NCBI RefSeq assembly: GCF_013459645.1
Contig: NZ_CP054861.1
Span: 4,948,001-5,012,000 of the forward strand
Reading direction: 5' to 3'
Origin: Martelella sp. NC20
GTDB lineage: Bacteria > Pseudomonadota > Alphaproteobacteria > Rhizobiales > Rhizobiaceae
Length of the DNA: 64,000 bases
The translations under genes and the position numbers were made by a program. The notes under the pieces were generated by a model. That model searched no databases. It saw only the letters and a program-made list of their open reading frames with translations, and was not told the DNA's origin. Shown in pieces: positions 18,630 through 26,993 of this stretch (within the stretch, counting starts at the first letter, position 1; every line of letters begins with the position of its first letter).

Positions 18630-18892
18630 GTGCGCGCATATAGCAGCGCAGGCGGCGTCTTCAAAGCGAAATTGCGGGGAGCGCACTCGAAGAAACGGCT
18701 GGATATCGCTCTGGTCTCAGGGACACGCGGGATTGAAATGGCTTCAATGTCGCCAGGGGAATGTGCAATCTGTGTCAACAGCGCGGTCTGACGTGTCATG
18801 GCAACATCGTCTGCACTGGCCGCCATAGGCACTGCGCCGTTTTCCAATGTATCTGATCGGCAAAGAATGACCTGAATTTCAAGTCTTTTTTA

Positions 18893-18912
18893 CTTGTGCG
18901 ATAGCGCACGAG
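18893..18912. promoter_or_regulatory. Palindrome upstream of the propeller-like gene promoter
   Basis: CTTGTGCG-ATAG-CGCACGAG: an 8-bp arm pair, perfect except for one T/G position. It ends six bases before a -35 candidate, a typical place for an activator or operator site. Confidence 0.5.
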
Positions 18913-18918
18913 TTGTGG

Positions 18919-18946
18919 TTGATATATTCAGAATGCAATCTATGAT
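18919..18946 (+). promoter_or_regulatory. Sigma-70-type promoter candidate for the propeller-like gene
   Basis: TTGATA (18919-18924), 16-bp spacer, TATGAT (18941-18946). Transcription would begin near 18953, giving a leader of about 44 nt before the ATG at 18997. Confidence 0.5.
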
Positions 18947-18996
18947 TGTTCATTTTTCAAGACCGCTACATGTGAATAGGATGACCGGATAAAAAG

Positions 18997-20403
18997 ATGG
19001 AAGCAAAACCAGCACATCCTGAAACTGAATCAGCCACCCCCACATGGAGTTCTCCATCGCGTCTCTTCCAGGATCGAACAGGTGCCGGGCCACGCTGCGC
19101 CTGTCTGAACGGCGTTACATGGATTGTCTGGAAGGACTTTGTTTCCAGCGAAATTTTTTACGCTCATGGGAGTGACGGCGTATGGAGCGCGCCAGCGACG
19201 CTTGGCATCCGGACAATCTCGGCGCCAACGATCACGGCTCACAATAACCAGATCTATATCGCCTGGCGCAACTATACGGATAATTTCATCTTCTGGTCGG
19301 TCTATGACGGCACTGGCTGGAGTATTCCATCAATGGTTCCAGGTGCCAGGACGTTCGAAAACCCGGCGATCGCCAGCTATGATGGCTATCTGTACCTAGC
19401 ATGCAACGCCGGCGATTATGCCGGGCAGACAGCTGCTCTCTCATATAGCTGGTTTGACGGAGAAAGCTGGTCTGATCCGCAATGGACTGGTTTGTCTGTC
19501 TACAGCGGTCCGGCGATGGCGCCTTTTGATGATGCGCTCTACATTGTCGCCTGTCCTGGCCGCGACCAACCCATTGCCTGGTGCCGGATTGTTTCAGGCG
19601 TGGTGACGAGGTCGTGGTCTGCAGATCAGGATAAAGCTACCAATTCCGGGCCTGCGCTGGCAAGCGATGGCGACCGGCTATGGTTTATGTGGAAAGACGG
19701 CTATCGGTCATCCCTGACATCTGCCAGCTGGACTGAGGGCGCCGGCTGGGGCGACACGCTTCAGGTTAATGGAGCGAACACGATCTTTTCACCTGGCTTG
19801 TGTGGCGATTTTTCCGGTCTTCGAACTGTGTGGAAAAACTATAACGACAACACGCTTTACACAAACACGCTAAGCGTTATCGGCGGCAAGGACAACACGG
19901 TTTCGGGGTCGACAGACCCGGGAAATTTTGTGACGGTTTCCTTGACCAAAGGCGAGGTATCCCAATCATATCCGCCGGTGCAGGCCGACCACGATGGCAG
20001 GTGGTCGACGCGCTTCTTTGCAAACCTGTCTGATGGCAGTTTCGTCAAGGCCACCGCATCCTTTGAAGAGGGCGCTCCGCAATCCGATGACTTTGTCAAG
20101 GTCGTTGGCATGACGCAAGCCGGCCCTCTTATCGTCGACAGCGTCACGGAAACATATGTTTCCGGAAAGGCCCCGCAACCCGGTCAGGTGATCAAGGGCT
20201 GGCGGTCGACTGACGGAAAGCTGATCGTCAATTATGCGGTGCCATCGGCGTCGGGTGGCGGCGATGGCGTGAGTTTCAAAGCGCAGTATCTGTTTCCGAT
20301 GGCTCTGATGGAGGGCGATATCATCAACCTCGTCGCGCAGTTTCCTGATGGGGGAACAATGTCACCCTATGTCACTAAATCGGAAGGCTATGGGCGTTTA
20401 TGA
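18997..20403 (+). CDS. Six-repeat beta-propeller-like protein of unknown function
   Basis: 468 residues, no signal peptide, Trp/Tyr-rich. Residues ~29-310 hold six repeats of about 46 residues, each with a [SN].P.(I/L)A segment, then a hydrophobic strand ending W(K/R)(D/N), then a YxxDGxxW turn. Examples are IYIAWRNY, LWFMWKDG and LRTVWKNY. Six such units suggest a six-bladed propeller. The last ~150 residues form a separate beta-rich region (VSGSTDPGNFVTVSL). Codon use and upstream DNA are less GC-rich than neighbours, suggesting transfer. A glycan-binding or lectin-like role is plausible but not shown. No secretion partner is nearby. Confidence 0.75.
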   Translation: MEAKPAHPETESATPTWSSPSRLFQDRTGAGPRCACLNGVTWIVWKDFVSSEIFYAHGSDGVWSAPATLGIRTISAPTITAHNNQIYIAWRNYTDNFIFWSVYDGTGWSIPSMVPGARTFENPAIASYDGYLYLACNAGDYAGQTAALSYSWFDGESWSDPQWTGLSVYSGPAMAPFDDALYIVACPGRDQPIAWCRIVSGVVTRSWSADQDKATNSGPALASDGDRLWFMWKDGYRSSLTSASWTEGAGWGDTLQVNGANTIFSPGLCGDFSGLRTVWKNYNDNTLYTNTLSVIGGKDNTVSGSTDPGNFVTVSLTKGEVSQSYPPVQADHDGRWSTRFFANLSDGSFVKATASFEEGAPQSDDFVKVVGMTQAGPLIVDSVTETYVSGKAPQPGQVIKGWRSTDGKLIVNYAVPSASGGGDGVSFKAQYLFPMALMEGDIINLVAQFPDGGTMSPYVTKSEGYGRL

Positions 20404-20503
20404 AAGGTATTTGACCGCAGCGTTGGCGTGCCGTTTCTAGCGCAATACCACCGATGACGGGCTGGCGAATTTCATGGGCGTGGTGATTGGCCACGAAAAT
20501 GGC

Positions 20504-20542
20504 TTGACTCTCTTATAGTAGAAAGCCATGATCACATCATGG
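20504..20542 (+). promoter_or_regulatory. Promoter and palindromic operator over the XRE-cupin start codon
   Basis: TTGACT (20504-20509), 17-bp spacer, CATGAT (20527-20532). Counting seven bases on puts the transcription start at the A of the ATG (20539). A perfect palindrome CCATGAT-CAC-ATCATGG covers 20526-20542, overlapping the -10 and the start codon. No Shine-Dalgarno is present, so a leaderless, autorepressed transcript is predicted. Confidence 0.5.
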
Positions 20543-21114
20543 AAAATCTCGATCTCACCTTCGACCATGCCATCGCTGTCAACCTCAAGCGCCTGCGCGC
20601 CGCGGCCGGCTTTACGCTGGATGGGCTTGCGGAAGCCTCCGGCGTCAGCAGGGCGATGATTTCGCGCATCGAGCGGGCGGAGGCCTCGCCGTCCGCGCTG
20701 ATACTGGCAAAGCTCTGCGCCGCGCTCGGCACCTCGCTTTCCGCGTTTTTCGCAGACAGCGACCGGCCCGTCGATCCGCTGTCGCGCCGGGTCGACCAGC
20801 CGGTCTGGCGCGATCCCGAAACCGGCTATTCCCGACGCTCGATCTCGCCTTCCGGCACCGGGTCCGGGGTCGATATCGTGCTCGTCCGCTTTCCGGTCGG
20901 CGGCAGTATCGCCTACCCGCCCAAACACGGCGCCGAGGGATTAAGCCAGCATATCTGGATCATGAGCGGCGTACTGAAGGTCGAGGTTGGCGACCAGAGC
21001 CATCTTCTGTTCAAGGGGGACTGCCTCTATATGCCGGTGGCCGATCCGCATGGGTTTTCCAATGCCGGCGACACCGACGTGCTCTACGCCGTCATCATCG
21101 AACGAACGCGATAA
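20539..21114 (+). CDS. XRE-family regulator with C-terminal cupin domain
   Basis: 191 residues. N-terminal helix-turn-helix at about 12-66 (LKRLRAAAGFTLDGLAEASG, then ISRIERAEASPS) and a cupin sensor domain at about 110-187 (HIWIMSGVLKVEVGD, then DPHGFSNAGDTDVLYAVI). Such regulators often control small metabolic or detoxification genes beside them. The next gene, an acetyltransferase, begins eight bases after the stop, so the two are one operon. Its start lies in a palindrome, suggesting autoregulation. The ligand is unknown. Confidence 0.9.
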   Translation: MENLDLTFDHAIAVNLKRLRAAAGFTLDGLAEASGVSRAMISRIERAEASPSALILAKLCAALGTSLSAFFADSDRPVDPLSRRVDQPVWRDPETGYSRRSISPSGTGSGVDIVLVRFPVGGSIAYPPKHGAEGLSQHIWIMSGVLKVEVGDQSHLLFKGDCLYMPVADPHGFSNAGDTDVLYAVIIERTR

Positions 21115-21122
21115 GGAGCGCC

Positions 21123-21644
21123 ATGACAAGCATCAGAATATTATCCGCGGAAGAAGCCGTGGCCGCGATCCCGGCGCTTTGCGAACTCCTGCGCGACAGT
21201 ATCGAGGACAACGCATCGATGGGGTTCATGGCGCCCCATGACCCGGCCGGGGCCCGCGCCTTCTGGCAGGGCGTCGCCGATGGCGTTGCCGAAGGTTTCA
21301 CCGTGCTGGCGGTGGCGGCGAACGGGGATGACATCGTCGGCACGGTGCAGGCCGGCTTCGCCCGCAAACCCAACCAGCCGCATCGCGGTGATGTGATGAA
21401 GCTGATCGTGCGCCGCGACATGCGCGGCAACGGCATCGCGCGCCTGTTGATGGACCGGCTGGAGGCCGAATGCCTCAAACGGGACCGCTGGCTGATGGTG
21501 CTCGACACCGCGACGGGAAGCGCTGCCGAAGCGATCTATCCGCGGTTCGGTTGGCAACGCGTCGGCGTCGTGCCCGACTATGCGCTCTATCCCGATGGCG
21601 GCTTCTGCGGCACGACGTTCTTCTACAAGCGGCTCGGAGCCTGA
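21123..21644 (+). CDS. GNAT-family N-acetyltransferase
   Basis: 173 residues. Motif A, MKLIVRRDMRGNGIARLLMD, lies at about residues 99-118 and binds acetyl-CoA. AAGGAG sits four bases before the ATG. Co-transcribed with the XRE-cupin regulator, which probably controls it. The pairing is common in rhizobia; an antibiotic or toxic-amine detoxifying role is possible but the substrate is unknown. Confidence 0.88.
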   Translation: MTSIRILSAEEAVAAIPALCELLRDSIEDNASMGFMAPHDPAGARAFWQGVADGVAEGFTVLAVAANGDDIVGTVQAGFARKPNQPHRGDVMKLIVRRDMRGNGIARLLMDRLEAECLKRDRWLMVLDTATGSAAEAIYPRFGWQRVGVVPDYALYPDGGFCGTTFFYKRLGA

Positions 21645-21788
21645 GCGCTGCTGACCCCGGCCGGGACCGTCTCGCGACCGGATGCGCGCCTTTCGATTTC
21701 TTTCGCCGCTGAATCCCGATAGAACCGGAGAGATAGGCGTCCGGCCACCAGGGCTCGGCGCGATACCGACAGATGGGGTCATGTTGCA

Positions 21789-22820
21789 ATGCGCATTATC
21801 TATTCCGAGGATCACAAGTTCCGCGACGCGAAAACGGAGCTGCATGGCGGCGAACTGGTGAAGCCCTTCGAGGGGCCGTTCCGGGCGGAATGGATCTTGG
21901 CGGCGCTGAAGGAAAACGGGTTTTCGGATATCGTCGCTCCCGAGGCCCATGGGCTTTCGGTCGCCGCAAAACTGCATGATACCGGCTATCTGGAATTTCT
22001 CGAGACGATCTGGGAACGGTGGGTCGCGGCCGGCTTCACCAGCGAGGCGATCCCGATTTCGCTCCCCGTCCGGCGCTCCTATCATGCCCGGCCGCCAAAG
22101 AATATCGACGGGCTGCTCGGCTACTACGCCAATTCGGTCGAGACCTCGATCACCGATGGCACCTACCGGGCGGCCGTTGCCGCCAATGACTGCGCGCTGT
22201 CGGCGAGCGACCATGTCAATGCCGGCAATCGCCTTGCCTTTGCGCTTTGCCGCCCGCCGGGCCACCATGCCGGGATCGATCTGTTCGGCGGCTATTGTTT
22301 CCTGAACAATGCCGCCATCGCGGCCCAGCGGCTCATCGATCACGGCGCCGGCAAGGTCGCGATCCTCGATGTCGATTTTCACCACGGCAACGGCACGCAG
22401 GACATCACCTATGAGCGCGACGATATCTTCTTCGCCTCGCTCCATGGCGATCCGGACGATGCCTTTCCCTATTTCTGGGGTCACGCGGAAGAAACCGGCA
22501 AGGACAGAGGCGAAGGCTTCAACGCCAACTTCCCCCTCCCCCGCAACACGCCCTGGAGCGCCTATCGCGACGCGCTGGAAAGGGCGATGGCGCGTATCGC
22601 CGCCTTCGGCGCGGAGGCGCTGGTGGTCTCGCTCGGCGTCGACACCTTCGAAAAAGATCCAATCTCGTTCTTCAGGCTGACCACGCCCGATTTCCGGCGG
22701 ATGGGCGCGATCCTCGGATCATCCGGCCTGCCGATCGTCACCGTCATGGAAGGCGGCTACGGCGTTCTCGAAATCGGCCAGAATGTCGCCAATGTGCTCA
22801 TCGGCATGGAGGAAAGCTGA
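21789..22820 (+). CDS. Histone-deacetylase-family amidohydrolase (acetylpolyamine amidohydrolase type)
   Basis: 343 residues. Zinc-dependent deacetylase fold: PPGHH with the catalytic His pair at 159-160, the DVDFHHGNG segment at 194-202 with zinc ligands, and SLGVDTFEKDP near 282 providing the third ligand. Bacterial members remove acetyl groups from polyamines or small amides; the GVDTFEKDP form is the one I associate with acetylpolyamine hydrolases. It stands alone 144 bp after the acetyltransferase gene. An acetylation/deacetylation pairing with that neighbour is tempting but only inferred. Confidence 0.88.
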   Translation: MRIIYSEDHKFRDAKTELHGGELVKPFEGPFRAEWILAALKENGFSDIVAPEAHGLSVAAKLHDTGYLEFLETIWERWVAAGFTSEAIPISLPVRRSYHARPPKNIDGLLGYYANSVETSITDGTYRAAVAANDCALSASDHVNAGNRLAFALCRPPGHHAGIDLFGGYCFLNNAAIAAQRLIDHGAGKVAILDVDFHHGNGTQDITYERDDIFFASLHGDPDDAFPYFWGHAEETGKDRGEGFNANFPLPRNTPWSAYRDALERAMARIAAFGAEALVVSLGVDTFEKDPISFFRLTTPDFRRMGAILGSSGLPIVTVMEGGYGVLEIGQNVANVLIGMEES

Positions 22821-22848
22821 GGCAACTGGGCCGGCGAAAGCAAGGATT

Positions 22849-22866
22849 GTTCAGCTTGCGTTCAGC
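22849..22866 (+). promoter_or_regulatory. GTTCAGC direct repeat with 11-bp period
   Basis: GTTCAGC at 22849-22855 and 22860-22866, exactly one helical turn apart, 21 bp before a TAGAAT -10 candidate (22888-22893). The second copy would cover the -35 region. This geometry is typical of OmpR/PhoB-family response regulator sites. Confidence 0.5.
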
Positions 22867-22940
22867 AAAGCAATGCTACCTGCGGTTTAGAATGATCCCG
22901 CCCTGTGTGGCGGCTCTCTTGAAGATGCAGGAGGAATGCG

Positions 22941-23606
22941 ATGTTCGGACTTGCACGCAATAGACTGGTGGCCGCCGTCGCTGCTGCCGCACTGGCCTTG
23001 TCGCCCATGGCAGCGCTTGCCCACCCGGCAGGCGGTTTTCATGGGGGTGGTTTTCACGGGGGCGGTTTTCACGGCGGGTTTGCGCCCGACGGCCCTGGCT
23101 TCGGCCCGGCCTTTCATGGCGGCGGCAGCCCGCACTGGCAGGGCCCTCCTCCGAACTGGCACGACGGCCCGCATGGCGGCGGCCCGCGCGGCCCCGGCCC
23201 TGTGCGCGCGCCCAACGGCCAGCCCTGGCACGGCGGTCCGCCTCCCCACTGGCATGGCGGACCTCCGCCGTACTCGCATGGCGGCCCCCCGCCGTACTGG
23301 CATGGCGGCCCCTATTATGGCCCGGCCGCACTTGGTCCTTACTGGTATGGCCCGCCATACGGCCCCTATGGTCCGGGCTGGGGCTGGAACGGCGGCGCCT
23401 GGGTGCCGTTTGCGGCAGGCGCGCTGATCGGCGGCGGCGTGGTTGCGGCAACCAACAACAACACTGTCAATACGGCGACCACGCCCACGATCAATCCGAA
23501 GCACTATCAGTGGTGCGAGGATCGCTACAAATCATACCGCGTCTCGGACAATACCTACCAGCCCTATCACGGGCCAAGGCAGCAGTGCGTTTCGCCGTAC
23601 TACTGA
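22941..23606 (+). CDS. Secreted Gly/His/Pro-rich protein with BA14K-type C-terminus
   Basis: 221 residues. A signal peptide (residues ~1-27, ending ALA-HP) is followed by three GGGFH-type units, then repeated [16 protein letters not shown] units to about residue 150, a short hydrophobic segment ([13 protein letters not shown]) and a C-terminal [12 protein letters not shown]...QQC domain like the BA14K family. The many His residues suggest metal binding. AGGAGG lies six bases before the ATG. BA14K proteins in Brucella are immunoreactive and lectin-like; that role is not proven here. The helical-turn direct repeat upstream suggests two-component control. Confidence 0.8.
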   Translation: MFGLARNRLVAAVAAAALALSPMAALAHPAGGFHGGGFHGGGFHGGFAPDGPGFGPAFHGGGSPHWQGPPPNWHDGPHGGGPRGPGPVRAPNGQPWHGGPPPHWHGGPPPYSHGGPPPYWHGGPYYGPAALGPYWYGPPYGPYGPGWGWNGGAWVPFAAGALIGGGVVAATNNNTVNTATTPTINPKHYQWCEDRYKSYRVSDNTYQPYHGPRQQCVSPYY

Positions 23607-23616
23607 GGGGGACGAC

Positions 23617-23651
23617 ACCCCGCGACGGATCGACGCCGTTGCGGGGTATTT
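23617..23651 (+). terminator. Intrinsic terminator after the BA14K-type gene
   Basis: ACCCCGCGACGG (23617-23628) pairs with CCGTTGCGGGGT (23636-23647), twelve pairs with one G-U, followed by ATTTC. It also lies close to the convergent thioesterase stop, so it may serve both. Confidence 0.7.
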
Positions 23652-23685
23652 CTGCATCGGCGCCGACACCCGAGTCCGAAGGCTG

Positions 23686-24171
23686 TTAATCCGCCTTCAG
23701 CGCCTTGAAGCGGCTTTCATATTCGCGGCGGAGCTGGTGACGCATCTGCGCCTCCTTGAAACGGCGCTCCTTGTCCGGCGTGCTGAGATCGATCTTCGGA
23801 ATTGGCGTCGGCTTGCCGTGCTCGTCCACGGCGACCATCGTGAAATAACAGGAATTGGTGTGGCGGCGCTGTCCGCTTCGCACATCCTCGGCCTCGACCC
23901 TTATGCCGATCTCCATCGAGGTGCGGCCGGTATAGTTCACCGATGCCCGCATGGTAACAAGTTCCCCCACGCTGATCGGCTCGCGAAACGTCACCTGATC
24001 GACCGACAGCGTCACCGCATAATCCTGTGAATATCGCGCGGCGCAGGAATAGGCCACGCGGTCGAGCAGGTTCAGCAGCGCGCCGCCATGCACCTTGCCG
24101 GAAAAATTCGCCATGTCCGGCGTCATCAGCACCACCATTTCAAGCTGGCTCGGATCGTGTTCGCGGTCCAT
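23686..24171 (-). CDS. Acyl-CoA thioesterase, hotdog fold
   Basis: 161 residues. Hydrolyses acyl-CoA to free acid and CoA. HGGALLNLLDRVAYSCAARY at about residues 28-47 is the hotdog central helix with the active-site Asp, and EIGIRVEAEDVRSG the following strand, as in YciA-type thioesterases. Long C-terminal helix rich in Lys, Arg and Glu. It is divergent from the ClC channel gene, with 224 bp between them. Confidence 0.88.
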   Translation of the reverse strand: MDREHDPSQLEMVVLMTPDMANFSGKVHGGALLNLLDRVAYSCAARYSQDYAVTLSVDQVTFREPISVGELVTMRASVNYTGRTSMEIGIRVEAEDVRSGQRRHTNSCYFTMVAVDEHGKPTPIPKIDLSTPDKERRFKEAQMRHQLRREYESRFKALKAD

Positions 24172-24336
24172 TCAGTTCCCCTTGTTGCAAGCCGTTCGCG
24201 ACCGTTCGGAGTCTTGCCTGAAAGGCGAATGCAATCAACAGCAAACTATGACGTTGGATGAAGACAGGCGCGCGTCCCGGCGCTCTGGACAAGAAATTTC
24301 CAGTCTGCATAGTGCAATCAGAAAGAGAGGCGATAC

Positions 24337-24399
24337 ATGCGCATATCAATTTCAGCGGACTTCACCCTGTTCGTTTGGCGCGTCGCGGTCGCCCGATGA
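24337..24399 (+). CDS. Candidate 20-codon upstream frame coupled to the ClC gene
   Basis: An ATG at 24337, preceded by AGAGAGG, opens a 20-codon frame. Its TGA overlaps the ClC start as ATGA at 24396-24399. The ClC start itself has no good ribosome-binding site, so translational coupling from this short frame is plausible. It could also be coincidence if ClC starts at the upstream in-frame ATG at 24258. Confidence 0.35.
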   Translation: MRISISADFTLFVWRVAVAR

Positions 24400-25748
24400 G
24401 CGAGCCGGAAGACGCAGCGCTCGAGGCGCGCGACCGACGCGCGGAGACCCGCTACATCACGATGGCCGCCATCACAGGCATCGTCACGGGCACGATCGGC
24501 TCATTTTTCCATCTTGTGATCGACCGGCTGTCGACCTGGCCGCAGGCGCTCGGACGCCATATTGACGGGCCCTGGCTCGTTCTCGCGGCGGCCCTTATTA
24601 CCATGACCGTCACCGTCGCCATGGTCGCCGTCGTCCGCCGCTATGCGCCGGAGGCCGCCGGCAGCGGCGTACAGGAAATCGAAGGCGCGATGAGCAATCT
24701 GCGTAACGTACGCTGGCGCAGGGTCCTGCCGGTCAAATTCCTCACCGGCATCGGCGCGCTGTCATCCGGCCTCGTGCTCGGGCGCGAGGGGCCGACGATC
24801 CATATCGGCGCGTCGATCGCGGCCGCCACCACCGATTTCTTCAAGGTCTCGGATACCGAAAGGCGTGGTCTTCTGGGCGCCGGAGCGGCCGCGGGCCTCG
24901 CCTGCGCCTTCAACGCGCCGCTCGCCGCGGTGCTGTTCATCATCGAGGAAACCCACAACCAGTTTCCCTATAACTTCCGCAGTTACATGGGCGTGATCGT
25001 CGCGGCCTTCTTTGCCACGGTGATGACGGAAGTGATCGGCGGAACCGCCCCTGATTTCTCCATGGCCGTCGCCACGCCGGCACTCGCCCTGCTGCCGGCC
25101 TTCATCGTGCTTGGCGCGCTCCTCGGGGTCGTCGGCGTTGCGCTCAATGCCAGCCTGATGAGCGTTTCGAGCTTCACCATGGCAATGCAGAAGCGCATTC
25201 CCTATCTCGCCCCGGCGCTGATCGGCCTTGCCATCGGCGCGCTGTTCATCCTGTTTCCGCGCGCCGTCACCGGCGGCGAGAACGTCATCGTAGCGCTTGC
25301 CCGCGATCATGTCGTGCTGAGCGCGCTGCTGCTTCTCGCGGTGCTGCGGTTCGCCACCATGGTCGTGAGCTATTCCGCCGGCACCCCCGGCGGCATTTTC
25401 GCGCCCATGCTGGCGCTTGCGATCGCGGTCGGGCTTGCCTTCGGCACCATTCTGGACGGCATGCTGCCGGAAGGGACCGCCGTTCCGCTCGCCTTCGGCA
25501 TCGCAGCCATGGGCGGCCTGTTCTCGGCCTCCGTGCGCGCGCCGGTGGTCGGCGTGGCGCTGACGCTGGAACTGACGGGGGCCTACACCATGACCCTGCC
25601 GCTGATCGCCACCTGCGTCACCGCCAATGTCGCGGCCCGCTGGCTTGGCGGACAGCCGATCTATGAACAATTGCTGGAACGGACGCTCAAGCAGGCAGGC
25701 GTCCATCCGGAGCGCATGCCGCACAGGCCCGAAAGCGAACTCGGCTGA
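24396..25748 (+). CDS. ClC-family chloride channel or H+/Cl- antiporter
   Basis: 450 residues from the ATG at 24396. Ten or more membrane helices. Selectivity-filter motifs are in order: GSGVQEIEGA near residue 88, GREGPTIHIG near 130 with the gating Glu, and GTPGGIFAPML near 329. The second half ends without CBS domains. Moves chloride or another halide across the inner membrane. The gene's stop (TGA) abuts the stop of the convergent formylglycine-generating enzyme gene (TCA) with no gap. An alternative start at 24258 would add 46 residues without clear homology. Confidence 0.92.
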   Translation: MSEPEDAALEARDRRAETRYITMAAITGIVTGTIGSFFHLVIDRLSTWPQALGRHIDGPWLVLAAALITMTVTVAMVAVVRRYAPEAAGSGVQEIEGAMSNLRNVRWRRVLPVKFLTGIGALSSGLVLGREGPTIHIGASIAAATTDFFKVSDTERRGLLGAGAAAGLACAFNAPLAAVLFIIEETHNQFPYNFRSYMGVIVAAFFATVMTEVIGGTAPDFSMAVATPALALLPAFIVLGALLGVVGVALNASLMSVSSFTMAMQKRIPYLAPALIGLAIGALFILFPRAVTGGENVIVALARDHVVLSALLLLAVLRFATMVVSYSAGTPGGIFAPMLALAIAVGLAFGTILDGMLPEGTAVPLAFGIAAMGGLFSASVRAPVVGVALTLELTGAYTMTLPLIATCVTANVAARWLGGQPIYEQLLERTLKQAGVHPERMPHRPESELG

Positions 25749-26687
25749 TCAGCCGTCGTAGGCCACGCGGAAACCGACATTGCTGGCGGCGCTGTCCGGC
25801 GTCAGCGCCATGCGCGCGGCGATCCGGTAACGATAGCAATAGCTGTAATGGCAGAGGAACGACCCGCCCTTGAGCAGGCGTTCATTGGCGGCGACGGCGG
25901 CGGCGTTGCGTTGCTTGGCGTGGCGGGACAGGGAACGGATGCGGTAGGGATCGGCGGTCCACTCCCAGACATTGCCGGCCATATTGTAGAACCCGCCCTC
26001 GTTCGGCTCGAAGGATTGCGCCGGCGCTGTGCCCATATAGCCGTCGGCCATGGTGTTGTGATCAGGAAAGCGCCCCTGCCAGATGTTGCAGAAGATATTG
26101 GTGTCGGTCGGCTCCTCATCGCCCCAGACGAACTTGCGGCCAACGACGCCGCCATGGGCTGCCCGCTCCCACTCCGCCTCGCTCGGCAGCTTGCCGCCAA
26201 CCCAGGTGGCAAACGCCACGGCATCGGCATGGGAGACCTGGGTGACGGGATGATCGAGACGGTCCTCGACGCTGCTGCCCGGACCTTCGGGATGCTGCCA
26301 GTCGGCGCCGTCGATCCGCCACCACCAGGGCGTGTCCGGCGCGCCGCCCATCACTTCGGTATCCTTCGAAACCAGCCCTGAAAACACCGCCGACCAGCCA
26401 AAACGCTCGGCCTCGCTGACATAACCGGTCGCCTTGACGAATTCGGAAAAGCGGCGGATCGTCACAGTCTGCGCCTCAAGGGCAAAGGGATTGAGCTTGA
26501 CGAAGCGCACCGGGCCCTCGCCATCCAGGGGGATTGCCGGATTGTCGATGCCCACATGGCTGCGCCCGCCGGGAAGGGAAATCGCGTTGGCGCGTTCGCC
26601 GCTGCCCGCGGCAATCACGGAAACCGCTTCCCCCGCCGGCATTTCGGCATTGCGCGATACCGCGCAGCAGCTGCCCTTTCCGCTCAT
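25749..26687 (-). CDS. Formylglycine-generating enzyme (sulfatase-activating)
   Basis: 312 residues. Copper-dependent oxidase that converts a Cys of type I sulfatases to formylglycine. Both catalytic cysteines are present as C279 and C284 in KGGSFLCHYSYCYRYR, so this is a true FGE rather than a cysteine-less relative. The FGE/SUMF fold motifs GGKLPSEAEWERAAHGG and NMAGNVWEW are also visible. No sulfatase gene is in the window, so the substrate lies elsewhere. GGGAG before the ATG supports the start. Stop codons with the ClC gene are adjacent. Confidence 0.92.
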   Translation of the reverse strand: MSGKGSCCAVSRNAEMPAGEAVSVIAAGSGERANAISLPGGRSHVGIDNPAIPLDGEGPVRFVKLNPFALEAQTVTIRRFSEFVKATGYVSEAERFGWSAVFSGLVSKDTEVMGGAPDTPWWWRIDGADWQHPEGPGSSVEDRLDHPVTQVSHADAVAFATWVGGKLPSEAEWERAAHGGVVGRKFVWGDEEPTDTNIFCNIWQGRFPDHNTMADGYMGTAPAQSFEPNEGGFYNMAGNVWEWTADPYRIRSLSRHAKQRNAAAVAANERLLKGGSFLCHYSYCYRYRIAARMALTPDSAASNVGFRVAYDG

Positions 26688-26822
26688 CCATCCGCTCCCG
26701 ATCGTCTCACGTCGTCTTCATCGTGTAGCAATTTCGGGCAACGACCGCCAATGGCGCTTTGTCGCAGCCCGTCGCAATGGGGGGATGCGCTGAACGATCT
26801 GAATCACGATAAATCCGGAAAA

Positions 26823-26899
<77 letters not shown>

Positions 26900-26993
26900 A
26901 CCAACCGTCTAAACGGCCCGTCCCCTTTAGACTTTCGCTGAAGGCGGCGCAAGAGGCAAAACCGGCTTTACGTACAAAATCCGAAGCAGGTTT

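Larger units (their letters stand above)
18630..18996. other. Divergent intergenic region before lepA and the propeller-like gene
   Basis: 367 bp without a supportable gene. The right part is clearly AT-richer than the surroundings. It contains a palindrome (18893-18912) and a promoter candidate (18919-18946), listed separately. Confidence 0.7.

Noticed and set aside
15795..18791. A 998-codon open frame on the plus strand
   Set aside because: It runs antisense to benE and lepA, both clearly real, and its translation is low-complexity His/Arg/Asp-rich sequence typical of high-GC shadow frames.
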